A stretch of DNA of 33,817 bases from Pseudomonadota bacterium (GTDB lineage: Bacteria; Pseudomonadota; Gammaproteobacteria; Burkholderiales; JAKAFK01), in assembly GCA_021817985.1 (NCBI GenBank), contig JAKAFK010000044.1:1-33817 (forward strand). The letters are read 5' to 3'. Positions within the stretch are counted from its first letter, which is position 1; the number at the start of each line of letters is the position of its first letter. The notes under the pieces were generated by a model. That model was given only the letters and a program-made list of their open reading frames with translations. It was not told the DNA's origin and made no database searches. Positions 1 through 8,343 of this stretch are shown one piece after another. The position numbers and the translations under genes were made by a program.

Positions 1-795
1 CAGGGCCTCGACGCTCGTGAGCGGCGCCGCCGAGTTGGGGAGGATCGCCGCCCCGTAGCTGAACGTCCAGTCGACCCCCATGGGGCTGACGTACGAGCCC
101 AGCCCCTGGCCGTTGGCCGCCGCAGTGACCGAGAACTGCGAGTTGTACGAGCGGACGAGCTTCAGGGGAAATGCGCCGCCGCCCGTGAAGTCGGCCTGCC
201 GCTCGTAGGCGTTCCCGGTGGCGTTGTCCACCGGGTCACCCGAGGAGCTTCCGGGCCCCACCTTGCAGGAGCTCCCGGGCGCCTTGGGGTTGCCTAACTC
301 CTTGGCGCCCGCGCCAGCTGGCTTTTGGCAAATATAATCTCCGTAATGAGCGTTGTAGGAATATGAAGTTAAGCCCGCTGGGCATCCCGCATAATGCCAT
401 TCCATGCAATTGGTGAAGCCATCAACAGCTCCCCAGCCAGGACCGTATTGATATATTACGACGGGAAATTCCGCCATTATCTCGCCAACCGGTGTGGATC
501 CCCAGCCCAAATCGTCTGGGGGGACAGATCCATCATGCGGGAAATTGCAGTTTTGCGCGTAATCATACGTCAACCACGCAAAAGCCTTGCAGCCATTCTG
601 GAATGTGCAGTCGTCTGCGTGAACAATATTGGTTACACATCCAACGAGCAAGGCTGCGAGCAGCGAACAAAAAATGAAGACGTCCTTCTCTAGAAACGAA
701 AGGTTCACAGGATACTTAACACAAAAGCTAGGGCGGCTCATTGGAAGATCCGGGACGAAAAACGACAATACCCGGCACATGTTGGACGATTTCAT
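1..795 (-). CDS. RHS-type (DUF6531) exported protein, 5' part only
   Basis: An open frame of 265 codons runs from an ATG at 795 to the window edge without a stop, so the protein is cut off. AGGGAG lies about 9 nt upstream of the ATG; in-frame ATGs at 780 and 741 are alternatives. Residues about 38-60 form a hydrophobic segment (FIFCSLLAALLVGCVTNIVH) ending in ADD, which looks like a signal peptide preceded by a long N-terminal extension. A region with several cysteines follows, with no match I recognise. Near residue 180 the sequence GDPVDNATGNAYERQADF begins, then LKLVRSYNS. This is the typical start of DUF6531/RHS-repeat proteins, which wrap a C-terminal toxin or form large surface proteins. 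The C-terminal part, where a toxin would lie, is outside the window. The 5' third is clearly less GC-rich than the RHS core, which suggests a swapped-in N-terminus. Role as a secreted or polymorphic toxin is inference. Confidence 0.75.
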   Translation of the reverse strand, partial: MKSSNMCRVLSFFVPDLPMSRPSFCVKYPVNLSFLEKDVFIFCSLLAALLVGCVTNIVHADDCTFQNGCKAFAWLTYDYAQNCNFPHDGSVPPDDLGWGSTPVGEIMAEFPVVIYQYGPGWGAVDGFTNCMEWHYAGCPAGLTSYSYNAHYGDYICQKPAGAGAKELGNPKAPGSSCKVGPGSSSGDPVDNATGNAYERQADFTGGGAFPLKLVRSYNSQFSVTAAANGQGLGSYVSPMGVDWTFSYGAAILPNSAAPLTSVEAL

Positions 796-1264
796 GGAGC
801 GACACTCCCTTTGTTTTTGTTTTCTATCTTCACTTACCCGTCGCACAAACAATGAGCCTTTCGAGCGAGTGGCAATCTTTTTATCGTCAGCGCGCAAGCA
901 CTCGGCAGTCACAGGCAAGGAAAAGAGGAATGTCCAGGAGAGGCACACGACCGCAATCAGAGGCGCGACCTCTTGCGTCTGGCAATCCCGCCGTCATAGA
1001 GCACTCCCCATGCCCCTTAGACCGGTAACTTTGCGCCCAATGCTTTTCAGCCCTGGTAGCCATTTTCAGACGTGCAGCTTCATTGAAACAGAAAACACCA
1101 AACGTTACAAGAACTTCATGAACGAGGAGGAAGTCGCGGCAATTGTGACGAGAGGCGGCCCGTCCGTCTACCTGGCTAATCGGCTAGGTGGTCTAAGGGC
1201 ACGGGCGGTGATAGTCGATGCCTTAAGAACGCACCCAAATCATGACGCCCGAGCGAGGACTCTC
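796..1264. other. Intergenic stretch without a convincing gene
   Basis: About 470 bp between the XRE regulator and the RHS-type gene. Open frames exist on both strands, but none has a good ribosome binding site, family resemblance or coding-like composition. It presumably holds the promoter of the minus-strand RHS gene, but I cannot assign one. No strong terminator hairpin is visible. Confidence 0.5.
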
Positions 1265-1627
1265 CTACCTTCGCTTTTTACCTTTGCTACCCGTGTCTCC
1301 GTCCTGCTGCGCGAGACACCTCCCGATTCTTTGCCATACCGCGAGGTTTTCCGGCGACAAGCGAGCTGCCACCTCCAACGTTCCAGCGTCCCCCTTCGCC
1401 AGTTCCATTGATCCTTTCCCCGTCTGCAGCCACTCCCCACTGATCCCGTATACATGCTCGATCGCAAGCAAGACGAGTTTTCGCAAGGGAATCCGCCCGG
1501 CCTCGCATTTACTCACACCGGCTTGCGTGAGCCCGATCGCCTCGCCGAAGTCTTCTTGACTCACCCCTAGCGTCTCTCGCGCCTGGCGCAATCGCTCCCC
1601 GGCTGCGAGGTGCTCTCTATCGATCAT
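1265..1627 (-). CDS. XRE/Cro-C1 family transcriptional regulator
   Basis: This 120-residue protein has a Cro/C1-type helix-turn-helix at about residues 10-65: RLRQARETLGVSQEDFGEAI, then GLTQAGVSKCEAGRIPLRK. The S-Q-E-x-F-G and Q-x-x-V-S-K-x-E-x-G pattern is typical of the family. The C-terminal half (LSPENLAVWQRIG and a basic tail) is probably a short dimerisation part. The ATG at 1627 has only a weak ribosome binding site. The gene is transcribed away from the trb operon, and the 290 bp between them contains an 18-bp inverted repeat and a likely trb promoter. By analogy with divergent repressors of conjugation operons it probably represses trb and itself; that role is inference. Confidence 0.85.
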   Translation of the reverse strand: MIDREHLAAGERLRQARETLGVSQEDFGEAIGLTQAGVSKCEAGRIPLRKLVLLAIEHVYGISGEWLQTGKGSMELAKGDAGTLEVAARLSPENLAVWQRIGRCLAQQDGDTGSKGKKRR

Positions 1628-1737
1628 GTAACAGTCCAGTCATATTGCATGTCCCCGAAGTTTACAAAACACGTATCGCTGTCCCCTTCCTGCTCGAACG
1701 ATTCTTTAATTATTGTTATTCATAACCTAGTATTGAT

Positions 1738-1783
1738 ATTGGCCGTATCCAATGCGATCGTCTTACCTATCCCATCGGATAGG
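1738..1783. promoter_or_regulatory. Inverted repeats, candidate operators of the XRE regulator
   Basis: Two inverted repeats lie between the divergent regulator gene and trbC. CCTATCC-CATC-GGATAGG (1766-1783) has perfect 7-bp arms, and ATTGG-N6-CCAAT (1738-1753) lies beside it in AT-rich DNA. The size and symmetry suit a dimeric HTH repressor. Assignment to the adjacent XRE protein rests on position only. Confidence 0.5.
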
Positions 1784-1805
1784 GCATGAGCCAGTCATTT
1801 TCACC

Positions 1806-1833
1806 TTGATGAACTATCGGACATGTCTATAAC
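1806..1833 (+). promoter_or_regulatory. Putative sigma-70 promoter of the trb operon
   Basis: TTGATG (1806-1811), a 16-bp spacer and TATAAC (1828-1833) lie about 80 bp before trbC and just downstream of the inverted repeats. Both hexamers match the consensus at 5 of 6 positions. A repressor on the palindrome at 1766-1783 would sit directly upstream of this promoter. Confidence 0.5.
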
Positions 1834-1913
1834 TGTTGGAGTACGCGCCGTATCCGTCTGACGCCCATTCCCTCATTGCCCCGTTGTTTTCACCAACGCA
1901 AAAGGAGAAACCA

Positions 1914-2228
1914 ATGCGTGTACGTGCAGCTTTGTCTCGTCTTCTGGCTCTCGTTGCACTGCTTGGCATGGCAACGGTCGCCAATGCCGCCGCCACTGGT
2001 ATGCCATGGGAAGCCCCGCTCACCGCTTTTCTTAACTCGCTCACTGGCCCCGTCGCTCAGGTCGGCGGTGTTGCAGCAGTTGTCGTCTGCGGACTTGGCA
2101 TTGCCTTCTCAGATGGTGGATCCGGGCTTCGGAGGCTCATTTGGGTGGCCTTCGGCCTCTCGATCGCTTTCGCGGCCAGCACTTTCTTCCTTCCCCTCTT
2201 CGGCTTCGCGGGCGGCGCCGCATTTTAA
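1914..2228 (+). CDS. trbC: TrbC/VirB2-type conjugative pilin
   Basis: A 104-residue precursor of the major pilus subunit of a type IV secretion system. A signal peptide (MRVRAALSRLLALVALLGMA to NAAA) is followed by GMPWEAPLTAFLNSLTGPVAQ and two hydrophobic segments (VGGVAAVVVCGLGIAFSDGG, then LIWVAFGLSIAFAASTFF) joined by a short loop with SDGGSGLRR. This is the standard TrbC/VirB2 architecture. I chose the ATG at 1914 because AAAGGAG lies 9-10 bases before it and it begins the signal peptide; the longer open frame from 1836 lacks a binding site. It is the first gene of the trb operon. trbB, normally just upstream, is absent. Confidence 0.9.
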   Translation: MRVRAALSRLLALVALLGMATVANAAATGMPWEAPLTAFLNSLTGPVAQVGGVAAVVVCGLGIAFSDGGSGLRRLIWVAFGLSIAFAASTFFLPLFGFAGGAAF

Positions 2229-2242
2229 GGAGAGAGCGCATC

Positions 2243-2515
2243 ATGGCGGCAGCCCCCGAGGAATACCCCCAGGGATTCATCATTCCAATTCACGCATCCT
2301 TGACCAAGCGTCTTCTCATGGCCGGGGTTCCGCGTGAGCTTGCCATCACCAACTGGACCTTTGCGGCGGCGCTCACCATTCCGCTACACAGTTGGTACGG
2401 CATCCCTCTTGGGCTACTCGTCCACTCCGTTGCCCTGTATGCGGCAAAGAAAGACCCCGATTTCTTCGACGTTTTCCGTCGGGGCATCCGGTACAAGACT
2501 TTCTACAGGAGATAA
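2243..2515 (+). CDS. trbD: TrbD/VirB3-type T4SS inner-membrane protein
   Basis: A 90-residue protein starting with MAAAPEEYPQGFIIPIHASL, followed by LTKRLLMAGVPRELAITNWT and hydrophobic stretches (FAAALTIPLHSW and IPLGLLVHSVALYAA). The H-x-S-L-x-R/K-x-x-L-x-x-G-V-x-R pattern is characteristic of TrbD/VirB3, which sits in the inner membrane and works with the VirB4 ATPase. GGAGAG stands 10 bases before the ATG, 15 bp after the trbC stop. The end, DPDFFDVFRRGIRYKTFY, is also typical. The stop is only 5 bp before the trbE start, so the two are probably translationally coupled. Confidence 0.9.
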   Translation: MAAAPEEYPQGFIIPIHASLTKRLLMAGVPRELAITNWTFAAALTIPLHSWYGIPLGLLVHSVALYAAKKDPDFFDVFRRGIRYKTFYRR

Positions 2516-2520
2516 TCGCC

Positions 2521-5052
2521 GTGTTCCTTCTGTTCGCCCTTCTTGCCCTTGCCCTCGCCGGATTTCTTGCTTATGCCTTCCTGACCCCCAACGGGTTTGA
2601 GCTATTTACGCTCACCGAGCACAAGCGGCGTTCCACCACCTTTGCCGACCTGTTGCCATGGGCCCGGTTTGTTGCGCCCGGCGTCATCATGAACAAGAAC
2701 GGCAGCCTCCAGACGACCATGCGCTATCGTGGGCCGGATCTGTATAGTGCCACACCCAACGAGCTCCTGATCATCTGCGCGCGCCTCAACAATATTTTCA
2801 AGCGCCTCCCCGGCGGTTGGGCGCTCTATGCGGAAAGCGATCACTACAGGGTCGCAAGCTATCCAGATTCCGTATTCCCGGACCCGATCACGCACCTTAT
2901 CGATCAGGAGCGACGCCTTTCTTTCGAAACCGGTGAGTTTTATGAGAGCGACTACTACCTGACGCTCATCCATATCCCCCCTCGCGACACGATAAGCAAA
3001 ATTGCCGCCCTTTTCTATGAGGGCGAGGATCGCCAGGAGACGGACCAAGCCCGTCACGTCATCACCACGTTCCTGCGCGAGCGAGCGCGCATCGCGGACC
3101 TTGTGCAAAGCATTCTGCCCGAGTTTTCATTGCTCGACGACACGGAGACGCTCACTTATCTGCATCACTGCATTTCCCCGAAACGGCAGCTTGTCCAGGC
3201 TCCGGAGGTTCCTGTATACCTCGATGGGCTCTTGCCCGACACGCCCTTCATCGGCGGGCTCGCCCCCCAGCTTGGCAAGCATCATATCGCCGTGCTCACC
3301 GTCTTCGGGTTCCCGAGCACCAGTCAACCCGGCCTTCTCGACGCGCTCAACAGCCTCACAATCTCTTATCGCTGGGTTACGCGCTACATCCCACTCGACA
3401 AGATCGACGCGGAAAAAGAGCTCTCCAGCTATCAACAGAAATGGCTGTCCGCCCGCAAAAAACTGCTCGGCGCTTTCAAGGAAGCGGTTTTCGGCGAAGA
3501 GTCCCAGATCAAGAACACCGATGCCGTGAACAAGGCGGCAGACGCCGACGCGGCGCAGCAGGAACTATCCGCCGATGCCGTCTCCTATGGCTATTTCACC
3601 CAAACCATCGTTGTCACCGACGACGATCCCGCGCGCCTCGAGCGCAACCGCGCCGCGATCGCGAGCGTCTTTGAAAAGCTGGGCTTCACAGTCGCCGATG
3701 AAATCCAAAACCACAACTGTGTCGACGCGTTTCTTGGCTCCATTCCTGGCAACACCGCGAACAATGTCCGCCACCCCATCGTCAACACTTTGAATCTCAG
3801 CCATCTGTTCCCGCTGTCCGCTGTCTGGGCAGGTCCCAAAGGAGATGCCAACCTGGGCGGCCCACCGCTGGCGCAGACAGTCGCCGAGGGGAATACCCCG
3901 TACCGCATCACCCTCAACGTGGGCGACGTGGGGCACGCCATACTCTTCGGCCCCACCGGGATGGGCAAATCCGTCCTCCTCAATTTCCTTGAGGCCCAGT
4001 GGCGACGCTATCCAGACGCGCAGGTGTATGGCTTCGACAAAGGCGCCAGCTGCCTCACGCTGACCACAGGCGTCGGAGGCGACTTCTACGATCTCGGGTC
4101 GGACAGCGCCGGCCTCGCCTTCCAGCCGCTCGCCCATGTCGACCGCGAGGGCGAGCGGACATGGGCGTTCGAGTGGGCCCAGATGATCCTTATCCACGAA
4201 GGCCTGGAGCTTACCCCGGAGCGTAAGGGCGACATCTGGACGGCCCTCGGCAAAGTGGCCAACGCCCCGCGCGACCATCGCACCATGACGCAGCTCATGA
4301 TGTTCACGTCCGATCCCAAGGTCAAGGAAGCCATCAAGCCCTACACGGTCGAGGGGCCCTATGGACACTTCCTCGATGCGGAGCATGACACGCTCGCCTA
4401 TGGGCGCTGGCAGTTTTTTGAAATGGGCGAGCTCATGGCGAGCTACCCCCATGTGGTCATGCCCGTTCTCACCTTCCTCTTTCATCGCCTCGAGGAGCGT
4501 TTCACGGGCGTCCCCACCCTCATGGTCATCGACGAGGGATGGCTATTCCTCGATCACCCTGTCTTTGCGCCAAAACTGCGCGAATGGCTCAAGACGCTGC
4601 GCAAGAAGAAAGTCTACGTCGTCTTCGCCTCGCAAAGCCCCGCCGATGTTGCGAAAAGCCGCATCTTCGAAACCGTCCTCGAGAGTTGCTTTACGCGCAT
4701 CTTCCTGCCCAACCCGGAGGCCTGCGACCCGACTGTTGCCCAGTTCTACAAGCTTTTTGGCCTCAATGACAGGCAGCTGCAGATTATCGCGATGGCGATC
4801 CCCCACTTGCAATACTACTACTCCTCACCTTTGGGCAATCGCCTGTTCGATCTCCACCTCGGACCGCTCGCGCTCACCTATTGCGGCGCCACAGGCGAAG
4901 CGGACCGCGTGCTCGCGACCCAGCTGCGCGCAGCACACCCCAACCATTTCAATACGACGCTCCTTCGCACCAAAGGCCTCGCCTGGGCGGCCGACATCGT
5001 CGCCGAATTTGAGCCCAAGACCGCGGCCGAAGAGGAACTCACGGCCGCATAA
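2521..5052 (+). CDS. trbE: TrbE/VirB4-type T4SS ATPase
   Basis: A VirB4-family ATPase that energises pilus assembly and substrate transport. From a GTG at 2521 with ACAGGAG upstream it has 843 residues, the normal VirB4 size. The open frame reaches further upstream, but that part lies inside trbD and lacks a binding site. An N-terminal hydrophobic segment (FLLFALLALALAGFLAYAFL) may anchor it in the membrane. The CagE/VirB4 N-terminal domain is followed by Walker A GPTGMGKS near residue 477 and Walker B LMVIDEGWLFLD near 671. FASQSPADVAKS, the conserved sensor-like stretch, comes after that. All catalytic motifs are intact. It is the only T4SS ATPase in the window. Confidence 0.95.
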   Translation: MFLLFALLALALAGFLAYAFLTPNGFELFTLTEHKRRSTTFADLLPWARFVAPGVIMNKNGSLQTTMRYRGPDLYSATPNELLIICARLNNIFKRLPGGWALYAESDHYRVASYPDSVFPDPITHLIDQERRLSFETGEFYESDYYLTLIHIPPRDTISKIAALFYEGEDRQETDQARHVITTFLRERARIADLVQSILPEFSLLDDTETLTYLHHCISPKRQLVQAPEVPVYLDGLLPDTPFIGGLAPQLGKHHIAVLTVFGFPSTSQPGLLDALNSLTISYRWVTRYIPLDKIDAEKELSSYQQKWLSARKKLLGAFKEAVFGEESQIKNTDAVNKAADADAAQQELSADAVSYGYFTQTIVVTDDDPARLERNRAAIASVFEKLGFTVADEIQNHNCVDAFLGSIPGNTANNVRHPIVNTLNLSHLFPLSAVWAGPKGDANLGGPPLAQTVAEGNTPYRITLNVGDVGHAILFGPTGMGKSVLLNFLEAQWRRYPDAQVYGFDKGASCLTLTTGVGGDFYDLGSDSAGLAFQPLAHVDREGERTWAFEWAQMILIHEGLELTPERKGDIWTALGKVANAPRDHRTMTQLMMFTSDPKVKEAIKPYTVEGPYGHFLDAEHDTLAYGRWQFFEMGELMASYPHVVMPVLTFLFHRLEERFTGVPTLMVIDEGWLFLDHPVFAPKLREWLKTLRKKKVYVVFASQSPADVAKSRIFETVLESCFTRIFLPNPEACDPTVAQFYKLFGLNDRQLQIIAMAIPHLQYYYSSPLGNRLFDLHLGPLALTYCGATGEADRVLATQLRAAHPNHFNTTLLRTKGLAWAADIVAEFEPKTAAEEELTAA

Positions 5053-5082
5053 CCTCCGCATGTGAAACACTAAGGAGAGAGC

Positions 5083-5829
5083 ATGAAACGCAGCCTCGCA
5101 GGCCTTCTGACTATCGCCACCCTGCTTGCCGTGGCGCCCGCGCGTGCGCAAATTCCAGTCACGGACGTGCTCAATCTCGTCCAGAACACGCTGAACGAAG
5201 CCAACACGCTCCAGACGACCGTCAATCAGGCGACGCAGATCTTCAATCAAATGCAGTCGCTCGCGAATGAGGCCCAAAACCTCAAGTCCATGAGCCCGAC
5301 CGCGGCCGCGACGCTGCTTGGCAATTTCAACACTGAGCTTTCCAACCTCAACACCGCAATGGGGAGTATCGGCGGGCTCGCCAACAATCTTGCCTCGCTC
5401 ACGTCGAACTACAACGGCCTTTACCCGACTTCGAGCGGCCGGCTTACCAGCGCGCAGCTGCAAGCGCAGATAGCGAGCTGGCTTGCCGAGGCCAGGAAAA
5501 CCACGATCGGCGCCTACCAGGTCACCGGCCAGGTGATGGCCGATCTCCCCAATAATCAGGCCGACATCAACACCGCCGTATCCGCCTCCAACGCCGCAAC
5601 CGGCAATCTCCAGGTCGCGCAGACCGGCAATCAAATCCTTGGGCAGATTGCGGAGCAGCTGGTACAGCTCAACGCGCAGCTCGCCGCCTTCATCCAGGCG
5701 CAAACCGACATCATGAGCCAGCAAGTGCAAGCCACCGCATTCAGCCAACAGTATCAGGCGCAAGACAATGCCGCCTGGACAGCCCCTCGCACGCCCACGG
5801 CATCCGTCGGCCAACCCCTTCTCCATTAA
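5083..5829 (+). CDS. trbJ: TrbJ/VirB5-type T4SS minor pilus protein
   Basis: A 248-residue exported protein. MKRSLAGLLTIATLLAVAPA with RAQ is a clear signal peptide; AAGGAGAGAGC precedes the ATG. The mature part starts IPVTDVLNLVQNTLNEANTL and contains long helical Q/N/L-rich stretches (FNQMQSLANEAQNLKSM), as in TrbJ/VirB5, a minor pilus-tip or adhesion component in the periplasm. The position between trbE and a TrbK-type lipoprotein fits. The protein ends in VGQPLLH, the same seven residues that end the next gene. Confidence 0.9.
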   Translation: MKRSLAGLLTIATLLAVAPARAQIPVTDVLNLVQNTLNEANTLQTTVNQATQIFNQMQSLANEAQNLKSMSPTAAATLLGNFNTELSNLNTAMGSIGGLANNLASLTSNYNGLYPTSSGRLTSAQLQAQIASWLAEARKTTIGAYQVTGQVMADLPNNQADINTAVSASNAATGNLQVAQTGNQILGQIAEQLVQLNAQLAAFIQAQTDIMSQQVQATAFSQQYQAQDNAAWTAPRTPTASVGQPLLH

Positions 5830-5844
5830 AAGCAGGGAGTCATC

Positions 5845-6132
5845 ATGCGCGTATTCGTGGTTTATTTCGCAATCCTCGCGGCCTTTGTTGCCGGTTGTTC
5901 CAAGCAACCTGTCGCTTCTTCCAAGCAGCCGCTGCCTATTCCGGCGAGCGAAATGACGCTTGCCCAGGCGAAGTCTTATGAGGCGCGGTGCTTTCAATAC
6001 GGCAGCTTGAGTGATCCGCGTGTTCCTTACTCCGTCGAAGATTGTCAAGCAGTCTATAGGCGCGCGGATGACCTCACGTGGCGACAACCTCCCGCGCCCA
6101 CTAAACCGGTTGGACAACCCCTGCTCCACTGA
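5845..6132 (+). CDS. TrbK-like small lipoprotein, possible entry-exclusion protein
   Basis: A 95-residue predicted lipoprotein. MRVFVVYFAILAAFVAGCSK has a lipobox VAGC with Cys18. CSKQPVASSKQPLPIPASEM is followed by LTLAQAKSYEARCFQYGSL-like sequence and a second Cys-containing segment (YSVEDCQAVYRRA). Trb operons carry the TrbK entry-exclusion lipoprotein exactly between trbJ and trbL, so position and type agree, although I see no clear sequence signature. AGCAGGGAG lies before the ATG. The last residues VGQPLLH duplicate the TrbJ C-terminus. Confidence 0.6.
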   Translation: MRVFVVYFAILAAFVAGCSKQPVASSKQPLPIPASEMTLAQAKSYEARCFQYGSLSDPRVPYSVEDCQAVYRRADDLTWRQPPAPTKPVGQPLLH

Positions 6133-6144
6133 GGACCCACGCTC

Positions 6145-7551
6145 ATGCGCGCGCTTTGTCGAAAGAGCCTGTTTTTCGTCGCCTTGCTGTTGCTGCCGGC
6201 AACGGCATTTGCTGCACCCTTGCCAATGGATGCCGGCATTCTCACGACGGTCCTCGACAGCTTTCTTGCGATCTTTAGCGGCGGTTATTCCGCTCTTTTG
6301 CCGCATGCCGAGAGGCTTCTGTTTCTGATCGCCGCCATCGAGCTCACGCTTGCCGCGCTCTACTGGGCACTCAAGGGCGACAATTTCATTGTCGATGCGA
6401 TCCGGAAAACGCTTGTCATCGGCACCTTCGCCTATTTCGTCCTCAACTGGCCGACCCTCATCAATGCCGTCTTGAGCGGTTTCATTTATGCCGGCCAGAC
6501 GGCGGGCACCGGTGGCGGCGGCGGAGCTATCCTCGCCCTTACGGACCCGTCACAAATCATTTCAGATGGTCTCCATGCCGTTCGACCCATCACCACAACT
6601 ATTCAGTCACTCACCCGTGGTTGGGGCTTTCTAACAAATTTCGTTTCGGTCATTCAGCTTGGTTGGGCGCTGATCTTCACCCTGATGGCTTTCTTTATTC
6701 TGGGCATCCAATGCTTCATGTCGTATCTCGAGTTCTACATCGTTGCGGTGCTCGCGCTTATCCTCGTGCCTTTCGGGGTATTCCGGCACACCGCCTTCCT
6801 TGCGGAAAAATCTCTTGGCGTGATCATTTCACACGGCGTCAAGCTCATGGTGCTGGCATTCATCGTCAGCGCCGCCAGCCCAATCCTAGCGGAAGTGGCC
6901 ACCGCTCTCCCCGGCACAATTGTTCAAACCTCGCAAGCCTTCTCGATCATGCTTGCCTCCATGGCAATCGCTTTCCTTGCCTGGCATGCACCCGCCGTTG
7001 CCGGCGGCATGATGAGCGGCGGCCCCAGCCTCAATGCCGGCACCGCCATCTCGACCGCCGTCTCTGCAGGCATCGGGGCCGCTCTCGGTGCGACCGGAGC
7101 CGCGTCGGCCGCACGCGGGATCGCCAGCGACGGCGCCCAAGCGACCCTTGCAGCCACTCGAGCGCTCGGCGCAGGCACCACCGCAGCGCAGATGGGTGCC
7201 GCCTCCGCCGCCATGGGCGGGGCCGGCGCTCTGGGACAAGCGGCCGGCGCTGCCCGTGGCGTGGCCACACTCGCGGGCGGTGCCGCGCGAAGCGCCGTCA
7301 CGACGCCGGCCGGCGCGGTTGCGCAATCCTTCAAGGATGCCTGGGACTCCGGGCGTCTCTCGGGCTACCGCAATACCGGGGGCGTCACCGCCGCTCAGAT
7401 CAACCGCACCCCTCCCCCGCCTCCCCCATCTGCTCCGAGAGCCACGAGCTCAGCCCGGGAAGCCATGAGCGCCATACATCTTGCCCAAGCGGCGGTACCG
7501 CCAACCGCCAGCCCTGGGCCAGGCATCAACGTGCCGCTCGGCGGCGCTTAA
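6145..7551 (+). CDS. trbL: TrbL/VirB6-type polytopic T4SS protein
   Basis: A 468-residue inner-membrane channel component. A signal-peptide-like N-terminus (MRALCRKSLFFVALLLLPAT) is followed by FLAIFSGGYSALLPHAERLL and at least five or six membrane segments up to about residue 285. The SGGPSLNAGTA region begins a long Gly/Ala-rich tail (about residues 290-468). The tail is probably cytoplasmic and of low complexity, as in many TrbL proteins, and ends with a Pro-rich stretch. The gene starts 12 bp after the TrbK-like stop and is followed closely by trbF. The GC content of the Ala-rich tail is high, which creates many long meaningless open frames on the other strand. Confidence 0.92.
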   Translation: MRALCRKSLFFVALLLLPATAFAAPLPMDAGILTTVLDSFLAIFSGGYSALLPHAERLLFLIAAIELTLAALYWALKGDNFIVDAIRKTLVIGTFAYFVLNWPTLINAVLSGFIYAGQTAGTGGGGGAILALTDPSQIISDGLHAVRPITTTIQSLTRGWGFLTNFVSVIQLGWALIFTLMAFFILGIQCFMSYLEFYIVAVLALILVPFGVFRHTAFLAEKSLGVIISHGVKLMVLAFIVSAASPILAEVATALPGTIVQTSQAFSIMLASMAIAFLAWHAPAVAGGMMSGGPSLNAGTAISTAVSAGIGAALGATGAASAARGIASDGAQATLAATRALGAGTTAAQMGAASAAMGGAGALGQAAGAARGVATLAGGAARSAVTTPAGAVAQSFKDAWDSGRLSGYRNTGGVTAAQINRTPPPPPPSAPRATSSAREAMSAIHLAQAAVPPTASPGPGINVPLGGA

Positions 7552-7572
7552 CCCAGATACCGCGAGGACATC

Positions 7573-8289
7573 ATGGCACTCACCAATCTCACCAAAGAGC
7601 TCATGACCAAAAGGCCTCCCACGACCCCGGCTTCGGCCCCGCATACGCCTTACCAGCGCGCCGAGGAAATATGGAATGACCGCCAGGGCAGCCTCATCAA
7701 GAATGCCGCCAACTGGCGCAAGGCGTTTTTCGCGACCCTCGTTTTTGCGGGTGCGCTCGTCGCCGGCCTCGTATACGAATCCACCCGGTTGAGCGTCGTC
7801 CCCTACTTCGTCGAGGTCAACCGCGCATCGGGTGAGGTCCATGTGGTCGGCAACATCAGCCAGATCCACTACGTCCCCGGAAACGCGGAAACCGCCTACT
7901 TCCTTTCCAAGTGGGTCGAGTGGGTACGTTCCGTCCCTCTTGATCCCGTGCTGGTCAAGCAGCGCTGGCTCAGCGCATACGCCTTCATGCGCCAGTCCGC
8001 CGCCAATGAGCTTAACCAGTGGGCCCGCACCGACCACCGCTTGACCCAGATCGGCCAACAAACCGTCGCGGTCCAGGTCCGTTCCGCCGTCCCCATTGCC
8101 AACAGCAAGAGCTATCAAGTGCGCTGGCACGAGATAGTCCGCAACGCCCAAGGCGCCATCGCGAAGCAATACGACATGACGGGCACGTTTACCGTCGACT
8201 ATCAGATCCCCCACGACGTCAAAACGCTTTCCGTCAATCCGATCGGCCTCTACATCGTGAGCTACCAATGGGCGCGGGATAACCCTTAA
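7573..8289 (+). CDS. trbF: TrbF/VirB8-type T4SS protein
   Basis: A 238-residue bitopic inner-membrane protein. A cytoplasmic N-terminus (PYQRAEEIWNDRQGSLIKNA) is followed by a single membrane segment at about 51-68 (AFFATLVFAGALVAGLVY) and a periplasmic VirB8-like domain (VVPYFVEVNRASGEVHVVG, then WVRSVPLDPVLVKQRW). The motif SYQVRWHEIVRNAQG near residues 178-192 matches the conserved strand of TrbF proteins. VirB8 proteins nucleate the assembly of VirB9 and VirB10. The spacing to trbL is 21 bp. Confidence 0.92.
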   Translation: MALTNLTKELMTKRPPTTPASAPHTPYQRAEEIWNDRQGSLIKNAANWRKAFFATLVFAGALVAGLVYESTRLSVVPYFVEVNRASGEVHVVGNISQIHYVPGNAETAYFLSKWVEWVRSVPLDPVLVKQRWLSAYAFMRQSAANELNQWARTDHRLTQIGQQTVAVQVRSAVPIANSKSYQVRWHEIVRNAQGAIAKQYDMTGTFTVDYQIPHDVKTLSVNPIGLYIVSYQWARDNP

Positions 8290-8343
8290 CGGGTCATTTT
8301 CTCGCCCGTGACCGATCTTTTCGATTACACCGAAGGAAATGCC

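Noticed and set aside
629-1411. Long plus-strand open frame of 260 codons
   Set aside because: It overlaps the XRE gene and the RHS 5' end on the other strand, has no ribosome binding site and no recognisable domain.
4825-6306. Minus-strand open frame of 493 codons opposite trbE-trbJ-trbL
   Set aside because: It is antisense to three well-supported genes, is Arg/Gly-rich without motifs and follows from the codon bias of GC-rich coding DNA.
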